DNA from: Pseudoalteromonas umbrosa
Lineage (GTDB): Bacteria > Pseudomonadota > Gammaproteobacteria > Enterobacterales > Alteromonadaceae
Reading direction: 5' to 3'
DNA: 64,000 bases
NCBI RefSeq assembly: GCF_030125375.1
Contig: NZ_JASJUU010000001.1
Coordinates: forward strand, 434,001 to 498,000
Part shown: positions 16,401 to 24,169 of the stretch, one piece after another
How positions within the stretch are numbered: the first letter of the stretch is position 1
Layout of the letters: every line of letters begins with the position of its first letter
Notes under the pieces: model-generated
Databases searched by the model: none
The model's input: only the letters and a program-made list of their open reading frames with translations
What the model was told of the DNA's origin: nothing
Program-made: the position numbers and the translations under genes

Positions 16401-16500
16401 AACCTTAGTGACCTTGATATTGATCCCCGTATTGCTTGGCCTGTTTTGTCGCAAACAGCCTAAAGTGCAGGTGACTAGGTTATTGCAGCAAGGTACCTAG
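13408..16500 (+). CDS. RND-family efflux permease
   Basis: A 1030-residue inner-membrane proton-driven exporter of AcrB/MdtC type with twelve predicted membrane segments and two large periplasmic loops. The proton-relay motif GILVDDAVVVGEAIHEK lies in helix 4 near residue 395. The second-half counterpart is GIVINDSLVLITRFNHLYR near residue 925. The N-terminus (WFIDNTVAANLLMFAIIASG) is typical. Its start overlaps the adaptor gene by 17 bases. The substrate is not predictable. Confidence 0.9.
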   Translation: MNWLTKWFIDNTVAANLLMFAIIASGVLALGQLRVESFPQIPASTISVSVSYPGGSAEQIDAGITQRVEEAISGIAGVKQVVSESSAGSSMVSIRKTPDTDIEQLLSEVRNRVNAIVGFPSLAERPIVSKDEFTNLAAFVIVSAPRANADLQPIARQVEVALKKHSDISSVDNWGSRSPQLVIEPEPIKLAHLGLSLESVAVAIEQASLETRTGELESQSGRILLRGDGYADSTELLKNIPVLANAQGTVKLSDIAQVYRNFAQTSSIVRNNGENAIALLISTSQSDNLLHVSKAVNDTLEQMRKHLPADVQLSTMADMAPYIEDQLFRLGHNAWQGLLIVIVLLGIFLDLKLAFWVSAGIPVALFGTLGALQLTDHSINDITLFGFILVLGILVDDAVVVGEAIHEKRGVHKNSQLAAFKGVQSVSVATIFGALTTIAAFSPMLWINNDLAKLLAGFSVVVILALLFSLIESKFILPAHLSTSTTRQSKNGSMVSCVQMQAQSFLLTLKSKAYQPALGFAMKYKVASLLFFCAFITLAYGMWSIGTIRSAVFPEIPGRYITAKVSLQDGAPLPLQANALNQIERAATQISDVIQAEHKLEKTPFVNALAWSDGYGDIEITLELSNEALSAVPSHELTDSWRLQTGVIEGADSVQFSASEAPAGGTFVSIIAPEKAQAQQVSALLSDALALQSGVSDIYDDASGGQWQVRIKLNDYGQQLGLTQHHIAQFTGDAFGHREIHRLLDQGQETKVIVRYAQQERQSIEQLKHSILTLESGHSVRLADIATLSFEQVPETIYRREGEEVVNVYWKQNRHIQSPEEVMANLQSEISHLEQAYPSVKIKAGGEFEEISEVSKGFKSAMWMTVILIYILLAIPLKSYWQPLIIMAVIPFGFAGAIFGHYIMNLPISLLSMFGMMAMTGIVINDSLVLITRFNHLYRTGTPLNEALIQAGLSRFRAIFLTTVTTVCGLLPLLFEQAEQAQYLKPAAVSLIFGELFATLVTLILIPVLLGLFCRKQPKVQVTRLLQQGT

Positions 16501-16581
16501 TTACAATTGCTTACACGGTGAGATTTGCTTTTCCTTGAAGAGCGCGAGATAGTTGCGGCATTCGTCACAATTATCTCGCTT

Positions 16582-17481
16582 ATGTCTGATCAAAAACCAA
16601 CGCCGTTTGTATTAGTGCCTGAGTATGCTTTGCTCGATGCTTTGCCTGAAAACGTGCAAACTCGCTTTGCTACTGCTTTGACGTTAATGCATGAAGACCT
16701 ATCCTCAGGGTTAAGTTGGGAGCAAATTGCGACACAAAGTGCCATTTCTCCTTTTCATTTTCACCGTCAATTCACTGAGCTATTTAATGAAACACCCGGG
16801 CAATATTTGAGCCGTTTACGTTTGCAATATGTGATGCATTACCTCTTTGCTGAGCAAGATTATAAGGTTATTGATATTGCTCATGAGTGTGGGTTTTCGT
16901 CATCTCAGTCTCTGGGTAAAGCGCTTAAAAAAGCCATCGGATTAACCGCAAAACAAGTGAGGGCGCTGGGCGTCAGTGGCACCCCTCGTCAAACGGCTGA
17001 AATCATTGGCAAGCTTGCTCACCCCGCTGAGCAGGGCACGATTGAAAACAAGCTAGCAGCCAAGCTGCCTTGTGAACTGGTGTGGTATCCGCAAAGGGGA
17101 ATGAAGTATTTACCGCATGTGAGCAATGACTGGGATACGATTTTTGATACCTTTGGTGAGAAGTCGACGCGGATCATGGCGACGACGCCAATCAACCAAT
17201 TAGAAAAGAGCTGGCAAGATATCGAAACCCACATTGGTGATTGGCAAGCCTCTGCATCTGAGCACACGCGAACCGTGGCTGAAGGGCACTATTTTTGCTG
17301 TGATGTGTATGTGGTGTCTGATGCGGGATACGCCGCTGCGCTCGAGCAGCTATTTAATATCATCGAGTCTCAAGGCTATCAATTGGATGAAAAGGGGTAT
17401 TTGGTTGAGATCGTTCGTGATATCGAAATGACAGACACAGGCGGGGTAACGTTTTCATTTCAAGTCCCTGTAAAGGTGTAA
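16582..17481 (+). CDS. AraC-type regulator with C-terminal GyrI-like domain
   Basis: The likely start is the ATG at 16582 (MSDQKPTPFVLVPEY), giving 299 residues; an upstream in-frame start at 16525 would add 19 less typical residues. Residues about 30-125 are an AraC double helix-turn-helix (EQIATQSAISPFHFHRQFTE, then DIAHECGFSSSQSLGKALKK). Residues about 165-295 fit the GyrI/effector-binding fold that senses small molecules in Rob- and SoxS-like proteins. Being 82 bases after the RND permease on the same strand, it probably controls that operon. Confidence 0.75.
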   Translation: MSDQKPTPFVLVPEYALLDALPENVQTRFATALTLMHEDLSSGLSWEQIATQSAISPFHFHRQFTELFNETPGQYLSRLRLQYVMHYLFAEQDYKVIDIAHECGFSSSQSLGKALKKAIGLTAKQVRALGVSGTPRQTAEIIGKLAHPAEQGTIENKLAAKLPCELVWYPQRGMKYLPHVSNDWDTIFDTFGEKSTRIMATTPINQLEKSWQDIETHIGDWQASASEHTRTVAEGHYFCCDVYVVSDAGYAAALEQLFNIIESQGYQLDEKGYLVEIVRDIEMTDTGGVTFSFQVPVKV

Positions 17482-17565
17482 AGCCGCAAAGGGTTATCTG
17501 ATAACGATTGAGAAATGGGCGCAATGCAAGTAACATGACGAAAAATTTAAAATAATAAAATTATT

Positions 17566-17784
17566 ATGAGACAAAGCCTTAGAGATAAAATCATTCAAGT
17601 GTGTGAACAGAAAATAGAGAAAAAAGGAGAGGGCGTCGGAGTCTCATTTTATGCTTTCTTTGCGAACAAAAATAGCGATCCTGAACTATTAATGGAAGCG
17701 GCAACATGGTGGATCCAAACGCACCAATTAGACCATTTTGAAAAAGCGCTCAAAATAAAAGAGATGGTCCAGCAGGGCGTCTAA
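17566..17784 (+). CDS. Small conserved hypothetical protein (DUF6500-like)
   Basis: A 72-residue soluble protein starting MRQSLRDKIIQVCEQKIEKK, with a central GVGVSFYAFFANKNSDPEL and a helical end (HFEKALKIKEMVQQGV). From memory it resembles the DUF6500 family of short proteins of unknown function. The start lacks a strong ribosome-binding site; AT-rich sequence precedes it. It stands alone between the AraC-type gene and the OsmC-YcaO gene. Confidence 0.6.
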   Translation: MRQSLRDKIIQVCEQKIEKKGEGVGVSFYAFFANKNSDPELLMEAATWWIQTHQLDHFEKALKIKEMVQQGV

Positions 17785-18019
17785 TATGCTCTAAGTTAAC
17801 TTAGTGGTTCAAGTACTCTTTTAGGGTACTTGGTTAAGTCAAAGTATGAATTTCACCCACAACTCTGCTGTTCGGGGATAAAAGCCAACTTTATTTACTG
17901 ATATTTGCAATTAACCCAAGACTAATGGCACGAAAAAGAAGATAATTGCACAGTTAAGATAATTTTTTGCTGTTGGGTCGCGTTTACCGAGCAGCTGCAC
18001 AAAACTGTGGAAGAATTCA

Positions 18020-20206
18020 ATGGAAATTAAAGTTAATTTTCTCGACAACCTTAGACTTGAAGCTAAGTTTGACGATTTTAGTGTCATTGCCGATCAGCCG
18101 ATCCGTTATAAAGGTGATGGTTCTGCACCGAGCCCATTCGATTATTTCTTAGCTTCATCAGCACTTTGTGCGGCTTACTTCGTGAAGGTTTACTGCGTAT
18201 CTCGTGACATCCCGACAGATGGCATTCGCGTATCACAAAACAACATTGTTGACCCAGAAAACCGCTACAACCAAATCTTTAAGATTCAGGTTGAGCTTCC
18301 TGAGAGCATTTCTGAAAAAGACAGAAAGGGCATCCTGCGTTCAATCGACCGTTGTACGGTGAAAAAGGTAATTCAAACGGGCCCTGACTTTCAAATTGAA
18401 GATGTTGAAAGCTTAGACGATGATGCGCAAGCTATGTTGATGGTGAATCCTGAGCAAGATGCTAATACATTCATTCTTGGTAAAGATCTGCCATTAGAGC
18501 AAACGATTGCCAATATGACGGGTATTTTGTCTGATTTGGGTATGAAGATTGAAGTGGCGTCATGGCGTAATATCGTGCCAAATGTGTGGTCACTGCATAT
18601 TAGAGATGCGGCGTCGCAAATGTGTTTCACCAACGGTAAAGGTGCGACGAAAGAAAGCGCGCTTTGCTCTGCTCTGGGTGAGTTCATCGAGCGTTTAAAC
18701 TGCAACTTCTTTTACAATGACCAATTTTTCGGCGAAGAAATCGCAAACAGCGACTTTGTACACTATCCAAATGAAAAGTGGTTTAAGCCGGGTCCAAACG
18801 ATGAATTACCGAGCGAGATTTTAGACGAATACACGCGCGATGTGTATGACGCAGAGGGCGAATTGAAGGGCTCAAACCTGATAGATACAAACTCTGGTAA
18901 TGTTGATCGCGGTATTTGCTCAATTCCATATACGCGTCACTCAGATGGTGAAACGGTTTACTTCCCGTCAAACCTGATTGAAAACATGTTCTTAAGTAAC
19001 GGCATGAGTGCGGGCAATAACATGGCAGAAGCCAAGGTACAATGTTTGTCTGAAATCTTTGAGCGTGCAGTTAAAAAGCAAATCATAGAACAAGAAATTG
19101 TATTACCAGATGTACCTGAAGAGGTGCTTGCTAAATACCCAGGTATCGTAGACGGTATCAAGGGGCTTGAAGCGCAAGGCTTCCCAGTAGTGGTAAAAGA
19201 TGCGTCATTAGGCGGTCAGTTCCCAGTGATGTGTGTGACGCTGATGAATCCAAAAACAGGCGGTGTATTTGCGTCATTTGGTGCACATCCAAGTTTAGAA
19301 GTCGCGTTGGAGCGCAGTTTAACAGAGCTACTGCAAGGTCGTAGCTTCGAGGGCTTAAACGATGTACCTCGTCCAACTTTTAACAGCATGGCAGTCTCTG
19401 AGCCAGAAAACTTTGTTGAGCACTTTATTGATTCAACCGGTGTGATCTCATGGCGCTTCTTTAGTGCGAAGAAAGACTATGACTTTGTTGAGTGGGATTT
19501 CTCTGGCACAAACGAAGAAGAGTGCGACAAGCTATTCGATATTTTAAAAGATCTTGGTAAAGAGGCATATATTGCTGAGTTTACAGACTTAGGTGTGGCT
19601 TGCCGTATTCTTGTACCGGGCTATTCAGAAGTATATCCAGCTGAAGATCTTATTTGGGATAACACCAATAAAGCACTTCAGTACCGTGAAGATATTCTTA
19701 ACTTACACAGACTGTCTGATGAAGAGTTGGCGGATCTGGTGAATCGTTTAGAAGAGAGCCAGCTAGATAACTACACAGATATTATCACTTTGATCGGTAT
19801 TGAATTTGACGAAAATACAGTCTGGGGTCAGCTAACCATCCTAGAGCTGAAACTGCTGATTTACTTGGCGCTAGGTGACTTAGAAGAAACTATGGACTTG
19901 GTTGAGTCTTTCCTTCAATACAACGACAACACAGTTGAACGTGGACTCTTCTATCAAGCGATGCACACAGTGCTTGAAATCGCCCTAGATGAAGAGCTAG
20001 AGATTGAAGACTATATCCATAACCTGACTCGTATGTTTGGACAAGAAAACATGGATAACGTGATTGGTTCAATCAATGGTGACGTGAAGTTTTACGGTTT
20101 AACAGAGACAAACACGCAGTTAGAAGGGCTAGATAAGCACCTTAAACTGATTGAAAGCTATACAAAACTGCACAAAGCCCGTGCAGCCATCGCAGCGAAT
20201 AAATAA
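18020..20206 (+). CDS. ycaO: OsmC-YcaO fusion, ribosomal protein S12 methylthiolation accessory factor
   Basis: A 728-residue protein. Residues 1-135 are OsmC-like (SPFDYFLASSALCAAYFVKV and the second conserved cysteine in IDRCTVKKV). Residues about 160-560 are the YcaO domain, whose ATP-binding region includes ALCSALGEFIERLNCNFF and NNMAEAKVQCLSEIFERAVK. The C-terminal 170 residues are helical and acidic, as in E. coli YcaO. YcaO is linked to methylthiolation of S12 with RimO. The OsmC fusion is common in Shewanella, Vibrio and Pseudoalteromonas. It is not a RiPP cyclodehydratase of the usual kind, because a partner E1-like protein and precursor are missing here. Confidence 0.88.
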   Translation: MEIKVNFLDNLRLEAKFDDFSVIADQPIRYKGDGSAPSPFDYFLASSALCAAYFVKVYCVSRDIPTDGIRVSQNNIVDPENRYNQIFKIQVELPESISEKDRKGILRSIDRCTVKKVIQTGPDFQIEDVESLDDDAQAMLMVNPEQDANTFILGKDLPLEQTIANMTGILSDLGMKIEVASWRNIVPNVWSLHIRDAASQMCFTNGKGATKESALCSALGEFIERLNCNFFYNDQFFGEEIANSDFVHYPNEKWFKPGPNDELPSEILDEYTRDVYDAEGELKGSNLIDTNSGNVDRGICSIPYTRHSDGETVYFPSNLIENMFLSNGMSAGNNMAEAKVQCLSEIFERAVKKQIIEQEIVLPDVPEEVLAKYPGIVDGIKGLEAQGFPVVVKDASLGGQFPVMCVTLMNPKTGGVFASFGAHPSLEVALERSLTELLQGRSFEGLNDVPRPTFNSMAVSEPENFVEHFIDSTGVISWRFFSAKKDYDFVEWDFSGTNEEECDKLFDILKDLGKEAYIAEFTDLGVACRILVPGYSEVYPAEDLIWDNTNKALQYREDILNLHRLSDEELADLVNRLEESQLDNYTDIITLIGIEFDENTVWGQLTILELKLLIYLALGDLEETMDLVESFLQYNDNTVERGLFYQAMHTVLEIALDEELEIEDYIHNLTRMFGQENMDNVIGSINGDVKFYGLTETNTQLEGLDKHLKLIESYTKLHKARAAIAANK

Positions 20207-20216
20207 GCTAAATATT

Positions 20217-20245
20217 AAAAAGCCCTAACTCAGTTTAGGGCTTTT
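20217..20245 (+). terminator. Intrinsic terminator after OsmC-YcaO
   Basis: AAAAGCCCTAA and TTAGGGCTTTT form an AT/GC-mixed stem around a short loop, ending in T residues, starting 11 bases after the stop codon. Confidence 0.85.
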
Positions 20246-20402
20246 ACATCTCATATTTAACCATAATCTTATCTCCTTTTATTTAGTATTGGCTTGTGCT
20301 TTTACACTGACCATTTCATCTATTGTAATCGCTGTTTCCTTTACCTCATCAACTGATTAAGATAGATAGTATATTGAAGATTACAGATTAAAAGGGATGT
20401 GA

Positions 20403-21449
20403 ATGATTAAGCCAAAGCCACTGCAAGTGGGCAGTAATATTGCCATCTTGGCACCATCCGCTGGGCTGTCTTGTGTTTTTCCGCATATCTATCAAATGGG
20501 AATTAAAAACCTCACTGAAATGGGGTTTAATATCCTTGAGTACCCGACGACTAAAATGAGTGCCAAAGATGTTTTTGAGAACCCAAAGGCCCGAGCGGAA
20601 GATATTAATCGCGCCTTTGCAGATGATAATGTGCACGGCATTATTTCATTGATTGGTGGAGAAGATTCTTCACGTATACTGAAGTATTTAGACCCTAAAA
20701 TTATTCAAGCTAATCCCAAGTTATTTATGGGTTACTCTGACTTTTCTGCGGTGTCAGTGTTTTTGAATCAGTTAGGCTTAGTAACATTTAATGGGCCGTC
20801 CGTTATGGCGGGATTTGCTCAGCTACACAATCTGTCTGACGAGTATCGAGCGTACGTTAAAGCGTTTTTGTATGGTGAGCTTGTGGACGCAATCTTGCCA
20901 ACGTTTGTGCACTTTTATGACGGGTATCCAGATTGGTCAGACGCTTCAACAGCTGGTCAACTAAACCCGATACAAAAGAATGTTGGGCCAAGGTTTTTTG
21001 GTGGTAATTTGGCTGATACAGACAAAGTGTCTGGGCAGCTCTTTGGTGGCTGTATTGAAGTACTCGAAATGTTAAAAGGTACACAGTTTTGGCCTGCTGC
21101 TGATTTTTGGCAAGGCAAAGTGTTATTTCTAGAGACCTCCCAAGAAAAACCTTCCCTTGATTATGTGAAATACTGGCTTCGTAATTATGGTGTGATGGGC
21201 GTATTTGAACAATTATCTGGGTTATTGGTCGGTCGTGCTCGGGATTACAATGCAGATGAAAAAGCCCAGCTGGATGAGGTGATTTTGTCTGTTGCTCGAG
21301 ATGAATTTGAGTGCCATAGCTTGCCGATTGTGACCAATTTAGACTTTGGACATACAGATCCTCAGGTGATTTTACCGCTGGGTTGTGATTTGCAGATTGA
21401 TGTAAAAGCCAAGCAAATTAAATTATTGGGAAGTGCGTTTAATTCTTAA
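20403..21449 (+). CDS. S66 family peptidase (LD-carboxypeptidase / MccF-like)
   Basis: A 348-residue cytoplasmic serine peptidase. The nucleophile region is LFMGYSDFSAVSVFLNQLG near residue 115, following the glycine-rich GIISLIGGEDSSRIL. The acidic and histidine parts are VLFLETSQEKPS and LDFGHTDPQVILPLGCDL, the usual Glu and His of the S66 triad. The family includes LD-carboxypeptidase A, which trims murein peptides, and MccF, which cleaves microcin C. The longer insertion around residues 150-200 is more like the MccF-type branch. It stands alone with its own upstream region. Confidence 0.8.
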   Translation: MIKPKPLQVGSNIAILAPSAGLSCVFPHIYQMGIKNLTEMGFNILEYPTTKMSAKDVFENPKARAEDINRAFADDNVHGIISLIGGEDSSRILKYLDPKIIQANPKLFMGYSDFSAVSVFLNQLGLVTFNGPSVMAGFAQLHNLSDEYRAYVKAFLYGELVDAILPTFVHFYDGYPDWSDASTAGQLNPIQKNVGPRFFGGNLADTDKVSGQLFGGCIEVLEMLKGTQFWPAADFWQGKVLFLETSQEKPSLDYVKYWLRNYGVMGVFEQLSGLLVGRARDYNADEKAQLDEVILSVARDEFECHSLPIVTNLDFGHTDPQVILPLGCDLQIDVKAKQIKLLGSAFNS

Positions 21450-21535
21450 ATCTTACTTCACTAACTATAGTAAAATAGTCTAAATTAGCTGCATGTAACT
21501 TATTTGTCATTTTTCAAGGTTATAAGGCGGCAAGG

Positions 21536-22426
21536 ATGAATACGGCAAACTATTGTCAGCAGAATATATTGGTGATCCCACAGGCATTAGGGGCACTTTC
21601 TGACGTGTGCAAGCTGGCGGCACTGAACGGCTCAACTATTTATAGCAAAGATTTAGAGCAGAACTTACTTGATATCGAGTTTTATACTAACCAGCTTTGC
21701 TTAGTCTATGTGGAGGCTGGCGCAGAGACACTCACCTGTTGGGATAATCAAGCTATTGAGCTTAGTAGCGGGCAGTCAGTTTTGCTCTGCCAGGGGCAAA
21801 ACTTGCACTCTGATTTTGTACACAGTGCGCAAAATTTAAAGGCTTGGTTGGTTTTTTTTGATAGGAGTATTATCGAGCAGTTTATATTTTCTAATCAACT
21901 CGTGATGCCAAAAGGGCAGAAGCAAATTAATCCTTCAGTCCACATGGAGCATAGTTTGATCAGCGGCTATTTTGAACAGCTGAGAATGTGTGTCGATGAG
22001 GGGATTGATATAACGCCTATATTAAATCTTAAACTCACCGAGCTATTGCACCTATTGCTGCATGTACTGGGCGATGAGCTAGTCTCGATTTTGAATATTG
22101 CCGATCATTCTCTACCAGCGAGAAGAAACCTCAAGAGGTTACTGAAGAATAAAGCAGTGTTAAAGTTTTCAGTTGCAGATATAGCGAAACTATCTGGCCG
22201 CAGTGTTTCTGGCTTTCAAAGAGATTTTAAACAGTTGTTTAACGAGCCACCTAAGCAATGGCTTATCAAGCAACGGGTGATGTACGCAAAAACATTGGTT
22301 GAGCAAGGGAATTTATCCATCACAGATATCGCATTAGAAGTAGGGTACACCAATATTTCTCACTTTATTAAAGCGTATAAAAACCAGTTTGGTGAAACGC
22401 CAAAGCAAGATGGTATTAAGCTTTGA
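21536..22426 (+). CDS. AraC family transcriptional regulator
   Basis: A 296-residue protein with an N-terminal cupin-like sensor (residues about 20-120) and a C-terminal AraC double helix-turn-helix (VADIAKLSGRSVSGFQRDFK and SITDIALEVGYTNISHFIKA, ending FGETPKQDGIKL). It follows the S66 peptidase by 86 bases on the same strand. Its target is not evident. Confidence 0.85.
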   Translation: MNTANYCQQNILVIPQALGALSDVCKLAALNGSTIYSKDLEQNLLDIEFYTNQLCLVYVEAGAETLTCWDNQAIELSSGQSVLLCQGQNLHSDFVHSAQNLKAWLVFFDRSIIEQFIFSNQLVMPKGQKQINPSVHMEHSLISGYFEQLRMCVDEGIDITPILNLKLTELLHLLLHVLGDELVSILNIADHSLPARRNLKRLLKNKAVLKFSVADIAKLSGRSVSGFQRDFKQLFNEPPKQWLIKQRVMYAKTLVEQGNLSITDIALEVGYTNISHFIKAYKNQFGETPKQDGIKL

Positions 22427-22679
22427 GCGAGAAGCTACATTTCGTGTGATTTACGGCTTTGCTAGGATTTTAGATATATATACTCGTCATTATTTACTAA
22501 TAATATGCGTTAGACCATGGATGAAAGTGGTACTCTCAAAGCAAGTTCTGTTTTGATTTATGTTGTATACATTGAAAGCGTTAGGTATTTTTCTAAAATT
22601 ATTGTTATGCGGCACACATTGCGCTTTTGCTTTTCTACATTTGTCGTAGATAAAGATGTTAGGTACAGAGGAGAATTTG

Positions 22680-22994
22680 GTGTTTAAAGAAAAGCTAGCT
22701 GATCTATATAAAGAAGTAAAAGCATCACTAATTGATGAAGGCGAAAATAACTTTGCCAAACAACTAGATTCTTGTGAAATCCAATCTTGTAGTCCATTTG
22801 CCTCAGACAATTCTGCATTTACTATTGAATTTTTTGGCTACAACTCAGAAGAAATCGCAGATTCGTTCCCTACAGGTAATGCTGATTATACAGTTATGAT
22901 AACTTACTCAACTAAAAATAAAGTTATCGGTTTAGAAGTTATTGGTTGCGAAAATACAAAGTTACAACAGCAATTATTGGCAAGTTGTACCTAA
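22680..22994 (+). CDS. Hypothetical protein, possible integron-cassette gene
   Basis: The preferred start is GTG at 22680, which has GAGGAGAATTTG just upstream; an ATG at 22656 in the same frame lacks such a site. The product is 104 residues, soluble, with two nearby cysteines (DSCEIQSCSPF) and a beta-rich end (YTVMITYSTKNKVIGLEVIG). I do not recognise it. It is framed by GTTAGGT (22659) and ACCTAAC (22989), which match the GTTRRRY/RYYYAAC ends of integron cassettes, and its stop lies inside the second one. Confidence 0.55.
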   Translation: MFKEKLADLYKEVKASLIDEGENNFAKQLDSCEIQSCSPFASDNSAFTIEFFGYNSEEIADSFPTGNADYTVMITYSTKNKVIGLEVIGCENTKLQQQLLASCT

Positions 22995-23031
22995 CAAGCG
23001 CGTATGCGAACGTTTTGTTCTCGGAGGTAAA

Positions 23032-23569
23032 ATGATAGATACGGTAAGGACTTGGATTGAAGTGATATCCAGTAAGCATGCTTAAGATATGCTGCATACG
23101 AACTTGAAAATCGTGAACATTTAGCTCCATGGCCACCACTTCGTAAAGATGAGTTTAACACTATAGAAAACTGGCTATCTCAGTGTAAAAACAGTGAGTC
23201 TGCGTTTGAGAAAGGTAGTGAAGTTAAGCTTGTACCTTTGAATAATGAGACGGGCGAAATTGTAGGGGGCGCAGTTTCACAGGGATAGCTCACAGTGTTT
23301 TTCAAGCCTGCTTTTTAGGTTACTCCATTTCGAGAAAGTTTGAAGGTCAAGGTTATATGACCGAGATACTTGAAGCATCGATAGGCTACATGTTTAACAT
23401 CGTTGGTCTTAATCGAATAATGACCAATCACATGCCACATAATGTAGCGAGTGAAAGGGTGCTACTTAAACTAGGCTTCGAGAAAGAAGGTGTCGCTAGG
23501 AAGTATTTAAAAGTTGCAGGGCAATGGGAAGACCATATTCTTACGTCCAAACTTAACGAATGCACATAA
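23032..23569 (+). pseudogene. Broken GNAT acetyltransferase (RimJ/RimL type)
   Basis: A good start site (TCGGAGGTAAAATG) opens a frame that stops after 17 codons. The homology continues in another frame with AYELENREHLAPWPPLRKDE to about 23285, then in a third with GIAHSVFQACFLGYSISRKF, EGQGYMTE and NRIMTNHMPHNVASERVLLK to the stop at 23567-23569. The joined sequence has the acetyl-CoA binding and C-terminal motifs of ribosomal-protein-type N-acetyltransferases. Two frameshifts (near 23085 and near 23275) make it non-functional. GNAT genes are frequent integron-cassette cargo, and an attC-like site overlaps its end. Confidence 0.8.
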
Positions 23570-23690
23570 CAACCCGTTCAAGAGGGGGTCGCAATGCATG
23601 GCATTTTTACTATACGTTGGCTTTATTGTTTAAGGTGGTTTGAGACGGCTTAGCTATTACGTTGTCCACGCTAAAAACAGCGCGTTAAGT
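23551..23690 (+). repeat. attC-like integron recombination site
   Basis: ACTTAACG (23551-23558) is exactly complementary to CGTTAAGT (23683-23690), and these contain RYYYAAC and GTTRRRY cassette-end consensus sequences. The interior carries TAACAACCCG, TCAAGAGGG and CGTTGTCC, which recall the Vibrio cholerae repeat (VCR) type of attC. Length is 140 bases, at the long end of known attC sites. It overlaps the end of the broken GNAT gene, as cassette attC sites do. No integrase is present in the window. Confidence 0.45.
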
Positions 23691-23807
23691 GTTACTTATG
23701 GACACGTTAGTAAGCTTTGACCGAAAAGCGGCATTTTTTTGTGTTAGCAGCATTCAATAATTTCGTAATAGATATACTCACTACCACTTTCAAAAATCGG
23801 AGCGAGT

Positions 23808-24098
23808 ATGTCTATAAAAGTAGTGATAGAGTGTAACCTAACACAGGGTAAAACTGGTGAATTAGATACGTTTTTATTGGCCAATGTACCTACTGTAAGA
23901 GGTTTTTCGGGGTGTGAGCGGGTAAGCATCAGTTTTGATGAGCACAGCGCTGTGATGGTAATTGATGAAGACTGGCAAAGTGTCTCTCATCATCAAAAAT
24001 ACATGCAATTCATTGGTAGCAACGGCGTATTACAGCAGCTTAAATCGTTTATGTCGGCTCCGCCAACGATTCGGTATCTCCAGCTAAGTCATTACTGA
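23808..24098 (+). CDS. Antibiotic-biosynthesis-monooxygenase (ABM) fold protein
   Basis: A 96-residue protein of the dimeric alpha-beta barrel type. It begins VVIECNLTQGKTGELDTFLL, then GFSGCERVSISFDEHSAVMV with a following DEDWQSVSHHQKYMQF, the usual W-x-S-x-x-x-H-x-x-Y order of ABM proteins. Such proteins are small quinol oxygenases, heme-degrading enzymes or stress proteins; the substrate is not predictable. Strong site GGAGCGAGT precedes the ATG. Confidence 0.7.
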   Translation: MSIKVVIECNLTQGKTGELDTFLLANVPTVRGFSGCERVSISFDEHSAVMVIDEDWQSVSHHQKYMQFIGSNGVLQQLKSFMSAPPTIRYLQLSHY

Positions 24099-24127
24099 GA
24101 TAATTTTCAATTAATATTTTATAAAAT

Positions 24128-24168
24128 AGTGCTTAATTTATCCTCGTAATTAGGATAAATTAAGCACT
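24128..24168 (+). promoter_or_regulatory. 17-bp perfect hairpin ending one base before the kptA start codon
   Basis: AGTGCTTAATTTATCCT (24128-24144) is exactly complementary to AGGATAAATTAAGCACT (24152-24168), with a 7-base loop. The ATG of kptA is at 24170. The only Shine-Dalgarno-like string nearby, AGGA at 24152-24155, is inside the stem. In RNA this would block ribosome access unless opened; in DNA it could be an operator. No T-run follows on the plus strand, so it is not an ordinary terminator for the upstream gene. Confidence 0.65.
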
Positions 24169-24169
24169 G

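Noticed and set aside
18020..20206. Treating the YcaO gene as part of a RiPP cluster
   Set aside because: The OsmC-YcaO fusion and its C-terminal domain are those of the ribosomal S12 modification factor, and it stands alone 8 kb from the peptide gene.
22502..22682. 56-codon plus-strand frame starting near 22517 before the cassette-like gene
   Set aside because: No ribosome-binding site, overlaps the start of the better-supported gene, and the product has no recognisable features.
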